DNA of 64,000 nt from Martensiomyces pterosporus (Eukaryota > Kickxellomycota > Kickxellomycetes > Kickxellales > Kickxellaceae), in the NCBI GenBank assembly GCA_025201845.1, contig MU603979.1, positions 1 through 64,000 of the forward strand. Reading direction: 5' to 3'. Positions within the stretch are counted from its first letter, which is position 1; each line of letters begins with the position of its first letter. The translations under genes and the position numbers were made by a program. The notes under the pieces are model-generated. The model ran no database searches. It saw only the letters and a program-made list of their open reading frames with translations, and was not told the origin of the DNA. Positions 19,709 to 31,226 of this stretch are shown here, piece by piece.

Positions 19709-21379
19709 CGCTTGGCTATGTATCTGTGGTGTGTGTTCTCGCTTATGTGGAGCGGTTTCAGTAGTCCAGTATTCGTAGTATCGGCTGCAGCAGTAGTGGT
19801 GGTGGTAGGACGCAAGAAAGAAGGTATACAGGCGGTTGTATTTGCGGCAGGTGCAGATAAGCCAGTGGGCAAGTAGTGTGAACAGCGATAATGCTTGTGG
19901 GGAGCGCGAGAGAGAGCCAAGAGGGGAGGAGTTGCGGCTGTTTCGGCCACGGCCATCAGAGGCACAGAAAACTTTTCGATCCGTGCTGCTTGGCCTGCGC
20001 CTTTGCTTCTCCACCTGCTGAGCTATCCGTAGCCCAAAAATTATGCCTGTAAGCACGGCCAGATCTAACCACGCGCTGATTGCCTGATACTGATGCGGCC
20101 TGTGATCACAGCGCACCCGCATTGTGCGGCACCAATGCCCATGGCGCGGCGCTGTGATTAGCACAGGTGCGATGAGTGCAGCAGGCGGCGCTCTCCAAGC
20201 CGGCGGCGTACAAGCGCAAGGGCACCTGCAGAAATAGCAATGGACATGCTGTTTCCTGTGCGTGGACACCTTGCGCGTGAGGCTCAGCGAAGAGCATCCC
20301 CGCTGCCTCTCTACAGCACCCACTGTCCCTCATTCCTTCGCGCCTCGCTAGGGACAAGCGTCCTCTCGCAGCAGCCGGCTGCTGTGGTGGCTGTGGGGCG
20401 GGGGATTCGTGGCTGCTCCAGGCAAAAGCCCCTTGCGGCCGCAGGAACCGCGTGCTGCCTTCGCACAGACACAGCATGTGCACGCATGTGCGTGCGGCTC
20501 GAGCGATCGAGCCAGCACGTCTTTCTACTGCAGCGAGTCTCTTTGCGCAAGAGCCGCCCCGCCCAGCCAGCAAAGTCAATTTTTCACCGAGCCGGACAGA
20601 GGGCGAGGAGTGGGTTGGGGCGTGCTGGGTGGGCGACCTCAGCCCGGCGACCTCGCCCTCCCTTTTGCCTTTCCCCTTTTTTCTTCTGTGAGCTGGAGTA
20701 GAAACTACATGTTCAAGTATGCTCAAAACAGTGCTCCAGAAAGGACCTGCCCTCTCGCACCACGCTTCTGTACACGCCATTTCTCCGCAAGCTGCTCTCT
20801 CAGCGTTTATAGCACGCGCCTTTCTTCTGCTCTCTCTCTTTCAAAGGAGCCGTCTTCGCTCTTGCACCCGCTTCTCCATTGCCCGTCTCAATTCGGCCTC
20901 TCATCCCGCAGAATCTGCATTTCTGAGGCAAACTGCAGGGACGAGCTAGTGGGCTTGGTGTGCTTCTGGTGTGCGTGTTTTCTGTTGGTAGAGCTCGCGC
21001 ACTCGCAATTCCTGCTTCTTGCGCTTTTCCCACTCTTTTTCAAATTGGCCATTGCTGCCCGCAGGGCGTTGGGCCTTTTTCTTTATTATCGCCGGGAGGG
21101 GGTTTATTTCCATATTCACCCAGAAATAGGACCGGCTGCCTCCGCTACACGCTCTGCTCCTGCTGACTTGCGCTCTTTCCGCCTGTTGTCCCTCTTCGCT
21201 GCCACTTTGCTTTGGTATTCCCTACTACTTTGTGTTCGAGCGCTCCTTTTTCGTTCCTCTCAGTGCCCTCCGTGCCTGCTAGCACTGCTTCGTACACGGT
21301 GAAGAGCGGAGCTGGACGTTAGCAGTCCCATCCATCCTCTTCTGCCGCGTGTCTACTATCTACGCTTATATCCACATAC
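19709..21379. other. intergenic, 1.7 kb, divergent promoters of helicase and INTS2 genes
   Basis: No supported gene. The stretch 20,900-21,379 is strongly pyrimidine-rich on the + strand and probably holds the promoter and leader of INTS2. Open frames here lack family patterns and consistent codon bias. Confidence 0.5.
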
Positions 21380-24300
21380 ATGCCCGACACCCCGCTTCGT
21401 ACGGGTGACGCAGGCTCAGGGGTTGCGGCTGAAATGCCGCCTACGAGAAATTCAATTTCTGATGGCAGCGAGGTTGCTTTGCCTGGCCACAGCCCTACCA
21501 GAGCTGCTCGCCTGGTAGTGGCCACCACTGCTGCTGGTGCTGCTTCCAGCCCCGCTCCGCACATCTATTCCCTCGGTGGTGGTGATGAGGAGGTTTTGGG
21601 CGGAGGCAACATTGTTGTTAATAGCAGCAGCAATAATGCTGGCGGTGGTGGGGCTTTGAATGGCAGTGGCACTGGCGATGGGGTGTGGCAGGCTGCGTCT
21701 GAAAATGCACCTGCATCATCTTCGTCACCTGCCCACGGTGCGCTGTTGCACCGTTCAACGGCTGCCTCCGGGCATCCCAACGGGGCATTTCGAGGATATG
21801 GCAGCGAGGAAGAGCTGCCTCTGGCTCCCTCGTTGGGCGTCCCCTCGCTGCTGCCCTCATCACCCACGTCGTCGAAGCTGGCTGCCGCTACACTGATCCC
21901 GCCATCTCTGCAAAACTCCACGGTCTACGACGTCTTGCTGGCAGGAGGCAATGCTGGCACGTCCAGCGCCTTCGATGCATTCCCGTCCCATGACGGCGGT
22001 GACGACGAGGGTGCGTCCATGGTCAGCGATAGCTGGCCGGTTTCGTCCCCTGATGACTACTTGGCTATTAGCCAAGAGGCTAGGCGCCATTGGCGTGCAA
22101 GGGCAAAGCAGCCCACCAGTGCAGTCGAACAGGTAAAGTTCCCCACTTGTTGCAGCTTCCGCTGAGTGCCTTTGCCGCGGCATTATGAGCTACGCTCGCC
22201 CCCAGGCATGCTGTGCGCTCTTTTGCTGGAGTCGGCGTAGAGCAGAGAAATAAAAGCGGCTCGCTACTGCGTTAATAGCAAACATAGCGAGCAATGATTG
22301 CGTGCCTGGCTTCCAAATGCCAATTTCAATCAAGCCACATGGCAATTGCGCTAATCCCGGCGCCCTTTGCTGGACTTCCCCTTGTGTCTTTCTCTTGTCT
22401 GTAGTCCAGAGCCGATGTCCGCGACTTCATGTCTGGCTCCCCGCGGCGGCGACTTCGACTCGTGCTCATTCAGCTCCACGATCTGATCGACAGGACACCC
22501 CGCATTTATGATATCCTTGAGTGCAAGAAGATGCTCGAGGACTCGGCCGCGTCGCAAGCCCGTCTGGAGCGATCATTAAACTCGCTCTGGAGTGAGCTCA
22601 AAGTGCGATGTTCACTTCTGATCCTCGATAAGGACACCGCACAAGCAGTGGTGCACCAATCGCCATTAGCTGAAGAAGATGAGTGCCCCGACAAGGTGGC
22701 ATTTGTTCAATCTCTGGTGGCCTCCGTGGTGAAGGATGTCATCGAAAATACACCGCTTTTGTGGGAGTCATTTGATGCTGCCGTGCGTGGCCTGGTTTTG
22801 GTGGGGTCAGGCAAGGCGGCGCTGTCCTCCATAGCGCATGCCTCAGGCGCCTATGCCGAAGTTGAGCAGAACTTTGTGAAGGTTTTGCTGGAGGCATATG
22901 CGGTGCTGCCTGATGTGTACAAAAGCGTCATTAGGAGTGGAATAGAGGCCGTTGCCTCTAATGGTGAGCGGGGCGCAAGGCTTGTCACCATAGAGCTTCG
23001 GCGATACAGGGTGCTGCCGGGCGTGCTGTTCAGGACGCTTGCAAAGCACTTGGTCTCCGCGCGGGCTGACGAAGCCAGGCGGTATCTTGACGGCTTGCTG
23101 CACACTGGTGCAGCCGCTTGGATAGGAAGAGCGGCGAATGGCGGGAAGCCGGCGTACTCACAGGTGGGATCTGAAATCCACTCCGCCGTTTACGCGCATT
23201 TTTACCACCTGGGTGCGGAAATGCAGCGGCAGCATGTGCTCTCTTACATACGCGTCGTATCGGGACTCGTAGGGTACCTCCGGATTGAGACACAGAGCGA
23301 GGACTATGCGTTCTTTCAGCGCGCAGCAAAGCTGGCTGCAGCCGATGATATCCAGGCAATGGACGCATGCGCAGCTTTGCTTTTGACGCTGGTAGGGTAC
23401 GGCGCACAGGTCACGGCCCACGATACGCTACAGGCAATCACAGGTATCTCGAGCACTGGCACGGCTAGGCGGATCGACTGCCTACTTGCTCAGCTGCTGA
23501 CAGACCATGTTGAGGAAGTCGGTGCGTTTGTGTCGCGCGCCTTGCACATGGATTTCGCATACCCGAGGGAGCGCCTGTTTTACTTGAAGGACATTATGTC
23601 GCAGTCCAAGATCGCCTACCTCTCGAGCGCAAGCATTGCCCGGCGTCTTGTGCACGTCGGCTCGCCACAGCTAGGGATGGCTGCGTCCGACGCCAGCTCG
23701 GAGCTTTGTCGGGCGGCAGTACTGAGCTTGCTGCAAAACAACGTATTCCAGGACGAAGGCGTTGACGTAAGAGAGTGGTTCACACACGCAGCTAGGTCGC
23801 TCGATACACAGTCTGCTAACAAATTCGGTGCACTGGTAAAGAGCTATGTCGGCGCCATTTTCAGCTCTGCGGCTGTGACGCCAATCCCCGAGAGCATTCT
23901 GTGGAAGGCATTTGCTGCCGAGTCCATCGGCTTCGCGCACGGCCACCAAGTGCCGCCATCCCAGGTGCTCTTTTTGCTGTACATCCTATACTACTGCGAG
24001 CGCCTCCTTGAGCAGCCCAGGAAACCCAGCAGTGCGTTTTCTTCGTTTGGGAAGCGCTCTTCGCTAGGACAAGCCGCACCTGCCAATGTGCCGCAGCCTC
24101 GAAACAACGGCCCCTTTGGGTTTAGCGTGGGCACGCCTGTCAGCAGATCCAGCAGCGTCAGCTCGCCTGCTCCCAACAGGCCGGGCACTGGGCGGTCCAG
24201 CCCATTCGGCGCCGGCTATGGAGCTGCTCGTCGAGGCGAGTACTCGGACCAGCTGCTTGACTCGCTGCCAGTCTCGTGGGTTCTGCAGCATGTCAGCAAC

Positions 24301-26394
24301 AGCGTGGAGTACCAGCAGATCTGGCCTGAGCTCCTCTCGATGGCCACAGCACAGTACCCGGATCAGCTTGAGGTCGTTTCGGTTCTGCAGCGTGAGCTTG
24401 CGGCCAACATCGTCCAGGACGCCTCGCTGCAGCCGTCATGCGAAGAGCCGATGCCAGCCGAGATGGGCACCAGCAGCGGGTTCATTCGGCAGGCACGAAG
24501 CGCGCGCGAGTTTATCGAGGGGAGACTGGCTGCACGGGCAGACGCAATCCAGGCACAGCAGCTGCTGCGCTTTATGGAGGAGTATGTGAAGCTCCCCGTC
24601 GCGGTCCGTATGGGCACCTGCGAGACGCTTACAACAGCCATATGCTCTCTGGCTATCGCGCGGCCGCAGGAGAGCGAGCTGACTGCGATCGTTCGACGAG
24701 TGTGGTACATGGCACATACGCTCAGCCCACACGCGGTCTCTGCTGCGACAATCAACGCATGGCGCGCGGAGTCGGGCGCAGCCAAGCCCAAGCTGATCAC
24801 GCAGGACATTTGGCTCGATCCGCTGGTTGTATTTCGGAGCGACCCGCGCGTGTTCCAATCGCCGGATCTAGCGGACATCCTGCTCACGATCCTCTCGGAG
24901 TTCCTCATCCTGTCGAAGACGAATATGCGGCGGCTGTTCAAGCTGCGGCAGAGGGACAGCGGTGCCCTTAAGCAGCCCCACATCATCGCCATGATCCAGC
25001 TGCAAGAGACCGGTGCAGTGCAGCTGCTGATCGAGATCTCGAGGCTTGTCCGGTCCGAGAGCGTGAGAAGACTCATATTTGGGTTTATTCACGCGCGGTT
25101 CTTGGAGCAAAGGACAATACAGAAGCTGATCCACTTCCAGGCCTACGACATTGCGACAATAAGGGACATGGTCGACTGCGTTCCTTCGATGCATGCCTGC
25201 TCGGAGTTTATCCCGGAGCTGCTGATGCAGTCGTCGCCGCGACTGCAGCACTTTGCTATCGAGCTGGCGGCAGCCATCACGTCCAAGTACCCTATTGTGG
25301 CCAACGAGGGGATGGCAAAGGAGGTCATTTTGCCGCATGTTCAGACGACGCTCGCGCAGATAGCCGGAACGGCTGTCGCGGACCAGCTGGTCATCAGCAA
25401 CGCAATGCTCAGGGCCGTGATTACGATCAACTCGGCGTTTCCGGCGATACACGATGACTGTGCCAAGCTACTGAAGGCGGTACGTGATGTGGCAAACGAT
25501 CGGGCGCATGGGATATTCCAAAACGCCCAGCAGCAGAGTGGCGACAAGCCGGCGCAGTCGGCCAGCCAGCAGCTGAAGCTGAACATTGCGAGGTGGATCG
25601 TGTGCTGCGACCGGGTTATCTCCATCACTGCCGACTCGTCCAAACCAAGCGGCCACGCTGCGTACACTCCCATCGAAGACATCGACGCGGCGGATATGCT
25701 GGCTAGGCTCGAGTCCTCGTTCAGGGCAGAAAAGAAAAGCAGCCACTCGGGACCTGGGAGAAGCGGCTCGCCAGCGCTTCCTGGCCTGGCATCTCAGCAG
25801 CAGCAACAGCAATCTGGCCAGCAGCAGCAGCAGCAGCCTGGTCAGCAGAAGCAGCAGCCGCAGCAGGGCTCGCCACGCCCGCCGATGCCCCCGCCCTTGC
25901 CGCCGTTCCACAACGACCACCAGCAGCAGCAGGGGCAGCAGCAATACGGCGTGCCGCCCAATGTGCAGAAGCGGCCACACAGCTCTATGAGCGGAGAGCG
26001 TAGCCCGCGCCCAGGTCCTCCGCCGCCGCCACCCGGAGCCAAACGCGACGGATCGCCTATGGAATACGGCGGTCGCAGCCGCGGCGCCGGCGGTGGTGTG
26101 CCTCCGCCTCGTGGTGGGCCTCCCGTGCCGGACTCGATGATGATGAACGGGGGAATGATGCAGATGCGCCCTTCTATGCCGCCGCCACACTTGATGGATC
26201 ACGGGCCGGGCGGCGGACCGAACCACGGCGGGTCTAGCAACTTCAGCAAAAAGAGGAACCGCCACCGCAGCCGTGTTCTTGGGAAGGACGGCGGTGGCGG
26301 TGGCGGCAGCAACACAAAGCCTGGCCAGGGACCGAAGCGCAGTAGAAACAGCGGTGCCGGCGGCGGTGATCGGCCACGTAGCAAGGACCGCTAA
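21380..26394 (+). CDS. INTS2: Integrator complex subunit 2 (INTS2) homologue, two exons
   Basis: Exon 1 (21,380-22,132) ends VEQ before GTAAAG; exon 2 (22,405-26,394) starts after CTGTAG with SRADVRDFMSGSPRRR, phase 0, total 1580 residues. From exon 2 on, blocks match INTS2 in order: SPRRRLRLVL (human SPRRLRLVL), LLYILYYCERLL, WLDPLVVFRSDPRVFQSPDL (human IDPLIVLRCDQRVHRCPPL), LIHFQAYD then PSMHACSEFIPELL (human LVHFQGYP, PSMHICLDFIPELI) and INSAFPAIHDD. INTS2 is a scaffold subunit of Integrator, a nuclear complex that cleaves nascent RNA and attenuates RNA polymerase II. Exon 1 is a Gly/Ser/Ala-rich extension of 251 residues not recognisable in animal INTS2; its joining rests on splice sites and phase. 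Residues beyond about 1370 form a poly-Gln, Pro/Gly and basic tail also lacking in animals. Confidence 0.85.
25795..25953 (+). repeat. CAG-rich low-complexity tract encoding poly-Gln
   Basis: Several CAG/CAA runs separated by Pro, Ser and Gly codons encode the Gln-rich part of the INTS2 tail. It is in frame and is followed by Pro-rich then Gly-rich segments. Confidence 0.7.
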
Positions 26395-26576
26395 GTGTGT
26401 GGACGCGCCGCCATTGCCGCTTGCCATCTTTAGCCCACTTTTTTTTTTGTTGGTTGCAAGAAAAAGAGCCAGCTGCATTGAAGAAACGGCTGCGTAGAAA
26501 CAGTAATAAAAAAATGAAAGAGAGAAAGTATAGAAAGCGAGCTGCTCCAGAGGAACGGCGCCGTTTCGTCTACGGG

Positions 26577-29500
26577 TCACACGGTGCCTTCCTCCTCATC
26601 GGCATGGTATCCATGGCGGCGCATCTCTGCAAGGCGTCTTCTGGCGCCGACAAGGTCCTTCTCGAGCTTGAGGATCATGACCTGCTGCTCCATCTCCTTG
26701 CTCTTGAACTCCAGGTTGCTCATCTTGTCAAAGTCCTCCTGCTGTCTGCTCTCCTCCTCCTTCTCCGTGAGCCGCTGCGTGGCACGCACCAAATGCGCCG
26801 AGGCTTCGGTGACGGCCTTGGCAGCAAGCTCGAGGCGCTCCTGGGTCTTCGAGTACAGCTGCGACTTGACGCGCGAAGCAGCAACGAGCTGCACGGTAGC
26901 CGCGGAGACCTCGCGTGCAGCCACAACAAGGTGCTCGAGCGAAAGCGTGCCCTTGATCACGCCGTCGGCGGTCTCCACCAGGCTGTTGGTGGCCACTGCG
27001 ACCGCCTTGGCAGCAGAGATGAGGCCCTCGGTCCAGCGGTTGTTCTTCTTGTAGAAGGCGGCCTTCGAGCTCGACCCACGGCCCTGCGCAACGATCTCCT
27101 GCTGCGACGCGGTGGCTGCACGAATGAGCTGCGCGATGGCGTTGGTCATGGCCATCGACGAGTCGAGGATGGCGTCGTGCACCTGGATCTGATGGTCGCT
27201 CAGCGACGAGTCGCGCGGCTGGTTGGCCAGCGCTTGCAAGCGCGCAACGGCTTCGTCGATGGCGCGCGCGGCGTTGAGCATCTCGCGCTCGACGAGATCC
27301 GACACGTCCTCGTTGGTGGTGGCAACCGACACCTTGTTCACGTCCTTGGGGATCAGGCTCTCAGCAAGCGCAGTGAGCGTGTTCAGGCTCTGCTGCAGGT
27401 CGCGGTTGGTGTCCAGAATGACGCCAGGCCGCTCGGACGAAAGAAGCCGCTCCATGGCTCCCGACTGGCCCTTGATGAAGAACTGGCGCCCAACCAGCGC
27501 AGCCTGCCTCGATGCCTTGATGATGCGCTCGACAGAGTCCTCGCCGTTGGCCATGCGCGAAATGCCCTTGAGGTTCGCCAGCAGGTGCTCCAGGCCATTG
27601 GACAGCCCAACGGCAGTGGAAATGACCTGGGTCTGGTCGCCGTCGGGGTTGGCGAGGTATCCGGCGAACGAGGCAGCCAGCGAGTTGCCAGAATCATGGA
27701 CCTGCTCGATCGTCGCCAGCACGTGCTCGACGGTGGAAGTCAGGTTGCCGGAGTTGCTTGGGTCGTTGAGGTTGAACACAGCCTCGTCGGTTTTGTCTGC
27801 GCACGACCGCAGAATCGAGTCCAGAATGCGCTTGAGCTTCTGCGCATGCTCAAGCAGAACAGTGTCGAGCTTGCGCTGCAGGTCGCCCTGGTTCCCGTTG
27901 ACCTGGCTCTTCAGCTTGGCCATAGCGACGATGCTGTGGTCCATGCCGGCTTGGAGGACCGCGATCTCATCGTCCTTGGTCTGGCGCAAATGATCGTGCT
28001 CCGCACGCAGGTCGTCATACTGCTTGCGCGCCCTCTCGGCCTCGGCCAGCTTGGCATCGAGCAGGCGCTGGAGCTCGTCCTTTTCGGAATTGAACTTGCT
28101 CAGCATCTGCTGCACCTCCGTGCCCTTGCTGCGGCTCAGCTCGCGCACCCTGTCCTCGCTGTCCTCGAGCTCACGGCGCAGGCGCTCGAGCTCCTCCTGC
28201 TGGCTGTTCTCCATGCGCTGAAGATCCGCGCGCGCCTTGTCGCGCTCGCGCATCATGTCGGCCAGCTCCAGGTTCTTCTTCTTCATGTCGCCTTGGAACT
28301 TCTCCATCTTCAGCATCACCTCGGCGGCGCTGTTTGCCTTGAGGTTGGCCTGCTTGAACTTTGTCAGCAGGTCAAGGTGCTCTTGGCGGAGCTGGGCGTA
28401 CAGCTTGGCCAGGGCCTCGTACTTTTGCCTCCACTGCTCAATCTGCGCCTGCAGCTGGCGGATCAGCTCGTCCTTGCCGGCGTCTTGCTGGAGCTGGAGC
28501 TGCTGGAGCTGCCGGATTTGGTCCTCGAGTGCGGCCACGCGCTTGTTGTACTGGTCGATGGTAAGCTGGTCCCTCTCGTGCTGGCCGCGCATCATGAGCA
28601 GCTGCTGCTCGACCTCCTGCATCTTGCCCTGCACCTGGCGCTGGAGCTGCTCGCGCTGGAGCTGCTCCAGCTGCTGCTGCTCCTTCTCCCTCTGCAGCCG
28701 CTGCATCTCCTCGAACTTGCGCTGCTCCTCGAGCCTCTGCTGCTCCATCTGCTGCTGGAGGCGGACCTGCCTCTGCCTCTCCTCTTCCTCCTGCTGCAAG
28801 CGCAGCTGCTCAGCAGCCCTGCGCTCGGCCTCAAGGTCGATGGTTGGCGAGGGCTGCGGCGGGGACTCTGGGATGGCAGGCGTCGAGACGTTGCGGTCAG
28901 CCTCGGAGTATGGGCGGTCCGGGAGGGGCGGCGGGATGTAGTCGTCGCCGAACAAGTTGGGCGGGTCCTGCGGCAGTCTGGGCACGGTGATAAGGCTGGT
29001 GAGGTAGCGGAGGTTCGAGCACTCGTAGTAGAACTTGCGCAGGGCGTAGTGCTGGCCATTGTACCGTGTGCGCAAGGGCTCCAGCGCCTCCTCCGCGCCA
29101 TCCACCCTTTGGTGCATGGCAATGAGCATGCGAGTGGCAAACTTGTAAATGCCGTAGCTCTCCTCAACAAGCGGTACAAGCGAGGCGATGCGGCACTCGT
29201 TGTTTGACCCGGGCTGGAAGTTGCGGAACACGAGTTTCTGGAACTCATCCAGGCGGTCCTGCAGGCTCATCAGGTCAGCAATGGTCTCGTAGCCCTCATT
29301 GGGGTCGTTGGTTCCGCGCAGACTGACGTACTCCTCGTAGTCGAACATGCCATTGAACTCGGGGTGCAGCCTGTGGTACTCCAGTTTGGCGAGGAGGAAG
29401 TTTATGTACGCGCGAATGAGCACGCTGTAGCTCCTCCATCCCTCGTATGCGCCGCTGCCGATGTTCTGGCCCAGGGACTCGAGGAACGCCGTCTGCGTCA

Positions 29501-29939
29501 GTGCCTCGGGGATGCATACCTGATGGCCCTCGCGGATGACCTTGTGGAGGGAAATGAGCGCCTTGTAGCACTGCACCTCGTCAGCTCTGAGGGGCTGCGA
29601 CTTCAGGCCTTCCCAGATAGGGATCGAGGTCTTGAAGTCCCAGGTGAAAACGATCATCTCTATTGGTGTAGAAGCAGAAACGGCGGTGCTGGCCGCTGGG
29701 GCCATGGCGCCATAGCGTTCAGTGCAAAAGGGCTGCTGCTGCTGCTGCTGCTTTTGGGCTGGTGGCTACAGATTGGATGCAGAGGCAATTGCGACACATG
29801 CAGGCGGGTACGTACTTCTTACATGCTTGCGCTTGGGCGCTGTCTCGTCGATATTTGAGGCCTTTCTAATCGAGGTAATGAGCTCCTGCTCGGCCTTTGC
29901 GCGGTCGCCCACGCGGAGCGAGAAGTGCGAGAGATTCAT
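26577..29939 (-). CDS. SLA2: Sla2/HIP1R-type endocytic actin adaptor, two exons
   Basis: Exon 1 (29,939-29,816) encodes MNLSHFSLRVGD to KRKHVR plus one base, then GTACGT; exon 2 (29,659-26,577) starts after CAATAG and completes KHVRKMIVFTWD, matching the conserved KRKHVRxCIVYTWD of ANTH domains. Total 1068 residues. Domains: ANTH (1-270) for PI(4,5)P2 binding, a Pro-rich linker with PPPLPDRPYSEADR, a long Gln/Glu/Arg coiled coil (about 310-720) and an I/LWEQ (THATCH) actin-binding domain (about 825-1040, with SSSKAAFYKKNNRWTEGL). Sla2 links clathrin-coated pits to actin during endocytosis and polar growth. An earlier donor after CAT would drop three conserved residues, so GTACGT is preferred. 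Convergent with INTS2 (182 bp between stops). Confidence 0.95.
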
Positions 29940-31065
29940 AGCGATGGTGTGCTAGTCCGCTGGCTGCCACGTATGACGACTGTCCGGGATTGCCCTTCTA
30001 AGCGGCGTGTGTGTGTGTATGTTCTGAGGTGCTTTCCTTCGCCTGCTGGAATTTCTGCAATATAGAAGAGATGCAAATGAGGAAAAGCAAGCAATGTGTA
30101 GCATAAAGGCCAAGGTAGAAAAAGGCACTGCGGCGGCTTCAGGGCCCGGAGGCGAGCCAGCAGCGCTCGCTTTTCCGCCTGCCAGCCCCTTACCCTCCTG
30201 CTCCCCCGCCCGCTTCTCGCTGCCCGCCGCGTCACGCAGTCGCAGTGGCACAACAATAATTGCCGCTCTCCTTTCTCCACACGCCATGTCAGCCGCTCTC
30301 GCTCAGGGACGCCCTGCTGGCATGCCTTTGCACAGCGATACCAGACACGCGAAGTGCAGTGGTGCAGAGAACGCTCCGATGGAGCCTTGGCAGCAGCCAT
30401 ATTTATTTGCCAAGACGGAAAAGCGCTCTGGCTCTCCGGACGCAGCTCCCAAAACAAGATGCGGGCTCGAAAAGCGGCACGATAAACGGTAGCCGCGCCA
30501 AGACGCTGCCCAGCCTGCTGGTTCTAGACTGGCTGGTAATCGAGGAAAGGCGCGGGCGCGCCGATCAATCGCCGGCCTAGACAGGACCGACGGAAAAGGC
30601 AGCTGTGGAGATCAGGGCAGCACAGATCTAACCAAGCGAATATCCAGGATAATTTGCTACCGCCGAATATCATGCAGAGCAAGGAATTGGAGCGCGCGTG
30701 GAGGGCGACAACGGCGGCAGCGCAGCACAGGGCGCGATGGCGGCACTTCGGGTATTGTTTAGTGTGTGAGTCACATCTGGCGACCTCAAGACCGAGCAAG
30801 CGTGGTGCGTGGTGCGAAATATGCTAGTAGGATAGGTCCCCAGTATCAGGCAATGCAGCAAAACAACGATTCCAATAGCGCGATTGTTTCGGCTTGGTTT
30901 GTTCTCCCGTTTTGGCTGCTGCTGCTGGCGGCGGCGTTGTTCCTGAGCAGCAGAAGCATGGCACGAGAGAGACAGGAGCAGAAACAGAAACAAGCAGCAG
31001 CATTCATGTGTAGAGTAATCGTAGAGTGTGCGGTGGGCTGAATGGAGCCGCAACATGCTGCTGTG

Positions 31066-31105
31066 CAATGTCATGCCATGCCATGTCATGCCATGCCTTG
31101 CCATT
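31066..31105 (+). repeat. ATGCC/ATGTC-type short tandem repeat
   Basis: Units of CATGC, CATGT and CATGCC alternate about eight times (for example GCCATGCCATG). Imperfect simple repeat in the gene-poor stretch. Confidence 0.7.
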
Positions 31106-31200
31106 CTATGCAGCTCAATGTAGGCGTGGATAATTGGCGCCCACTTGTCCTGATGTATATCTGAGAGTGGGAAGGAAGAGGCAACCACTCAATCGGAGGT

Positions 31201-31226
31201 TTTATTTATTTATTTGTTTATTTATT
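31201..31226 (+). repeat. TTTA tetranucleotide repeat
   Basis: About six TTTA units with one interruption (TTTG). No gene context. Confidence 0.75.

Noticed and set aside
17561..19876. 771-codon open frame antisense to the DEAD-box helicase
   Set aside because: The minus strand carries a complete helicase; the antisense frame follows from its codon bias.
26397..29207. 936-codon Leu-rich open frame antisense to SLA2
   Set aside because: It mirrors the coiled-coil codons of Sla2 (CTG/CAG, CTC/GAG); no recognisable domain.
29811..29822. Alternative SLA2 donor right after the CAT codon (GTAAGA)
   Set aside because: It would drop the conserved VRK of KRKHVRK in the ANTH domain and need another acceptor; the GTACGT donor keeps phase and the motif.
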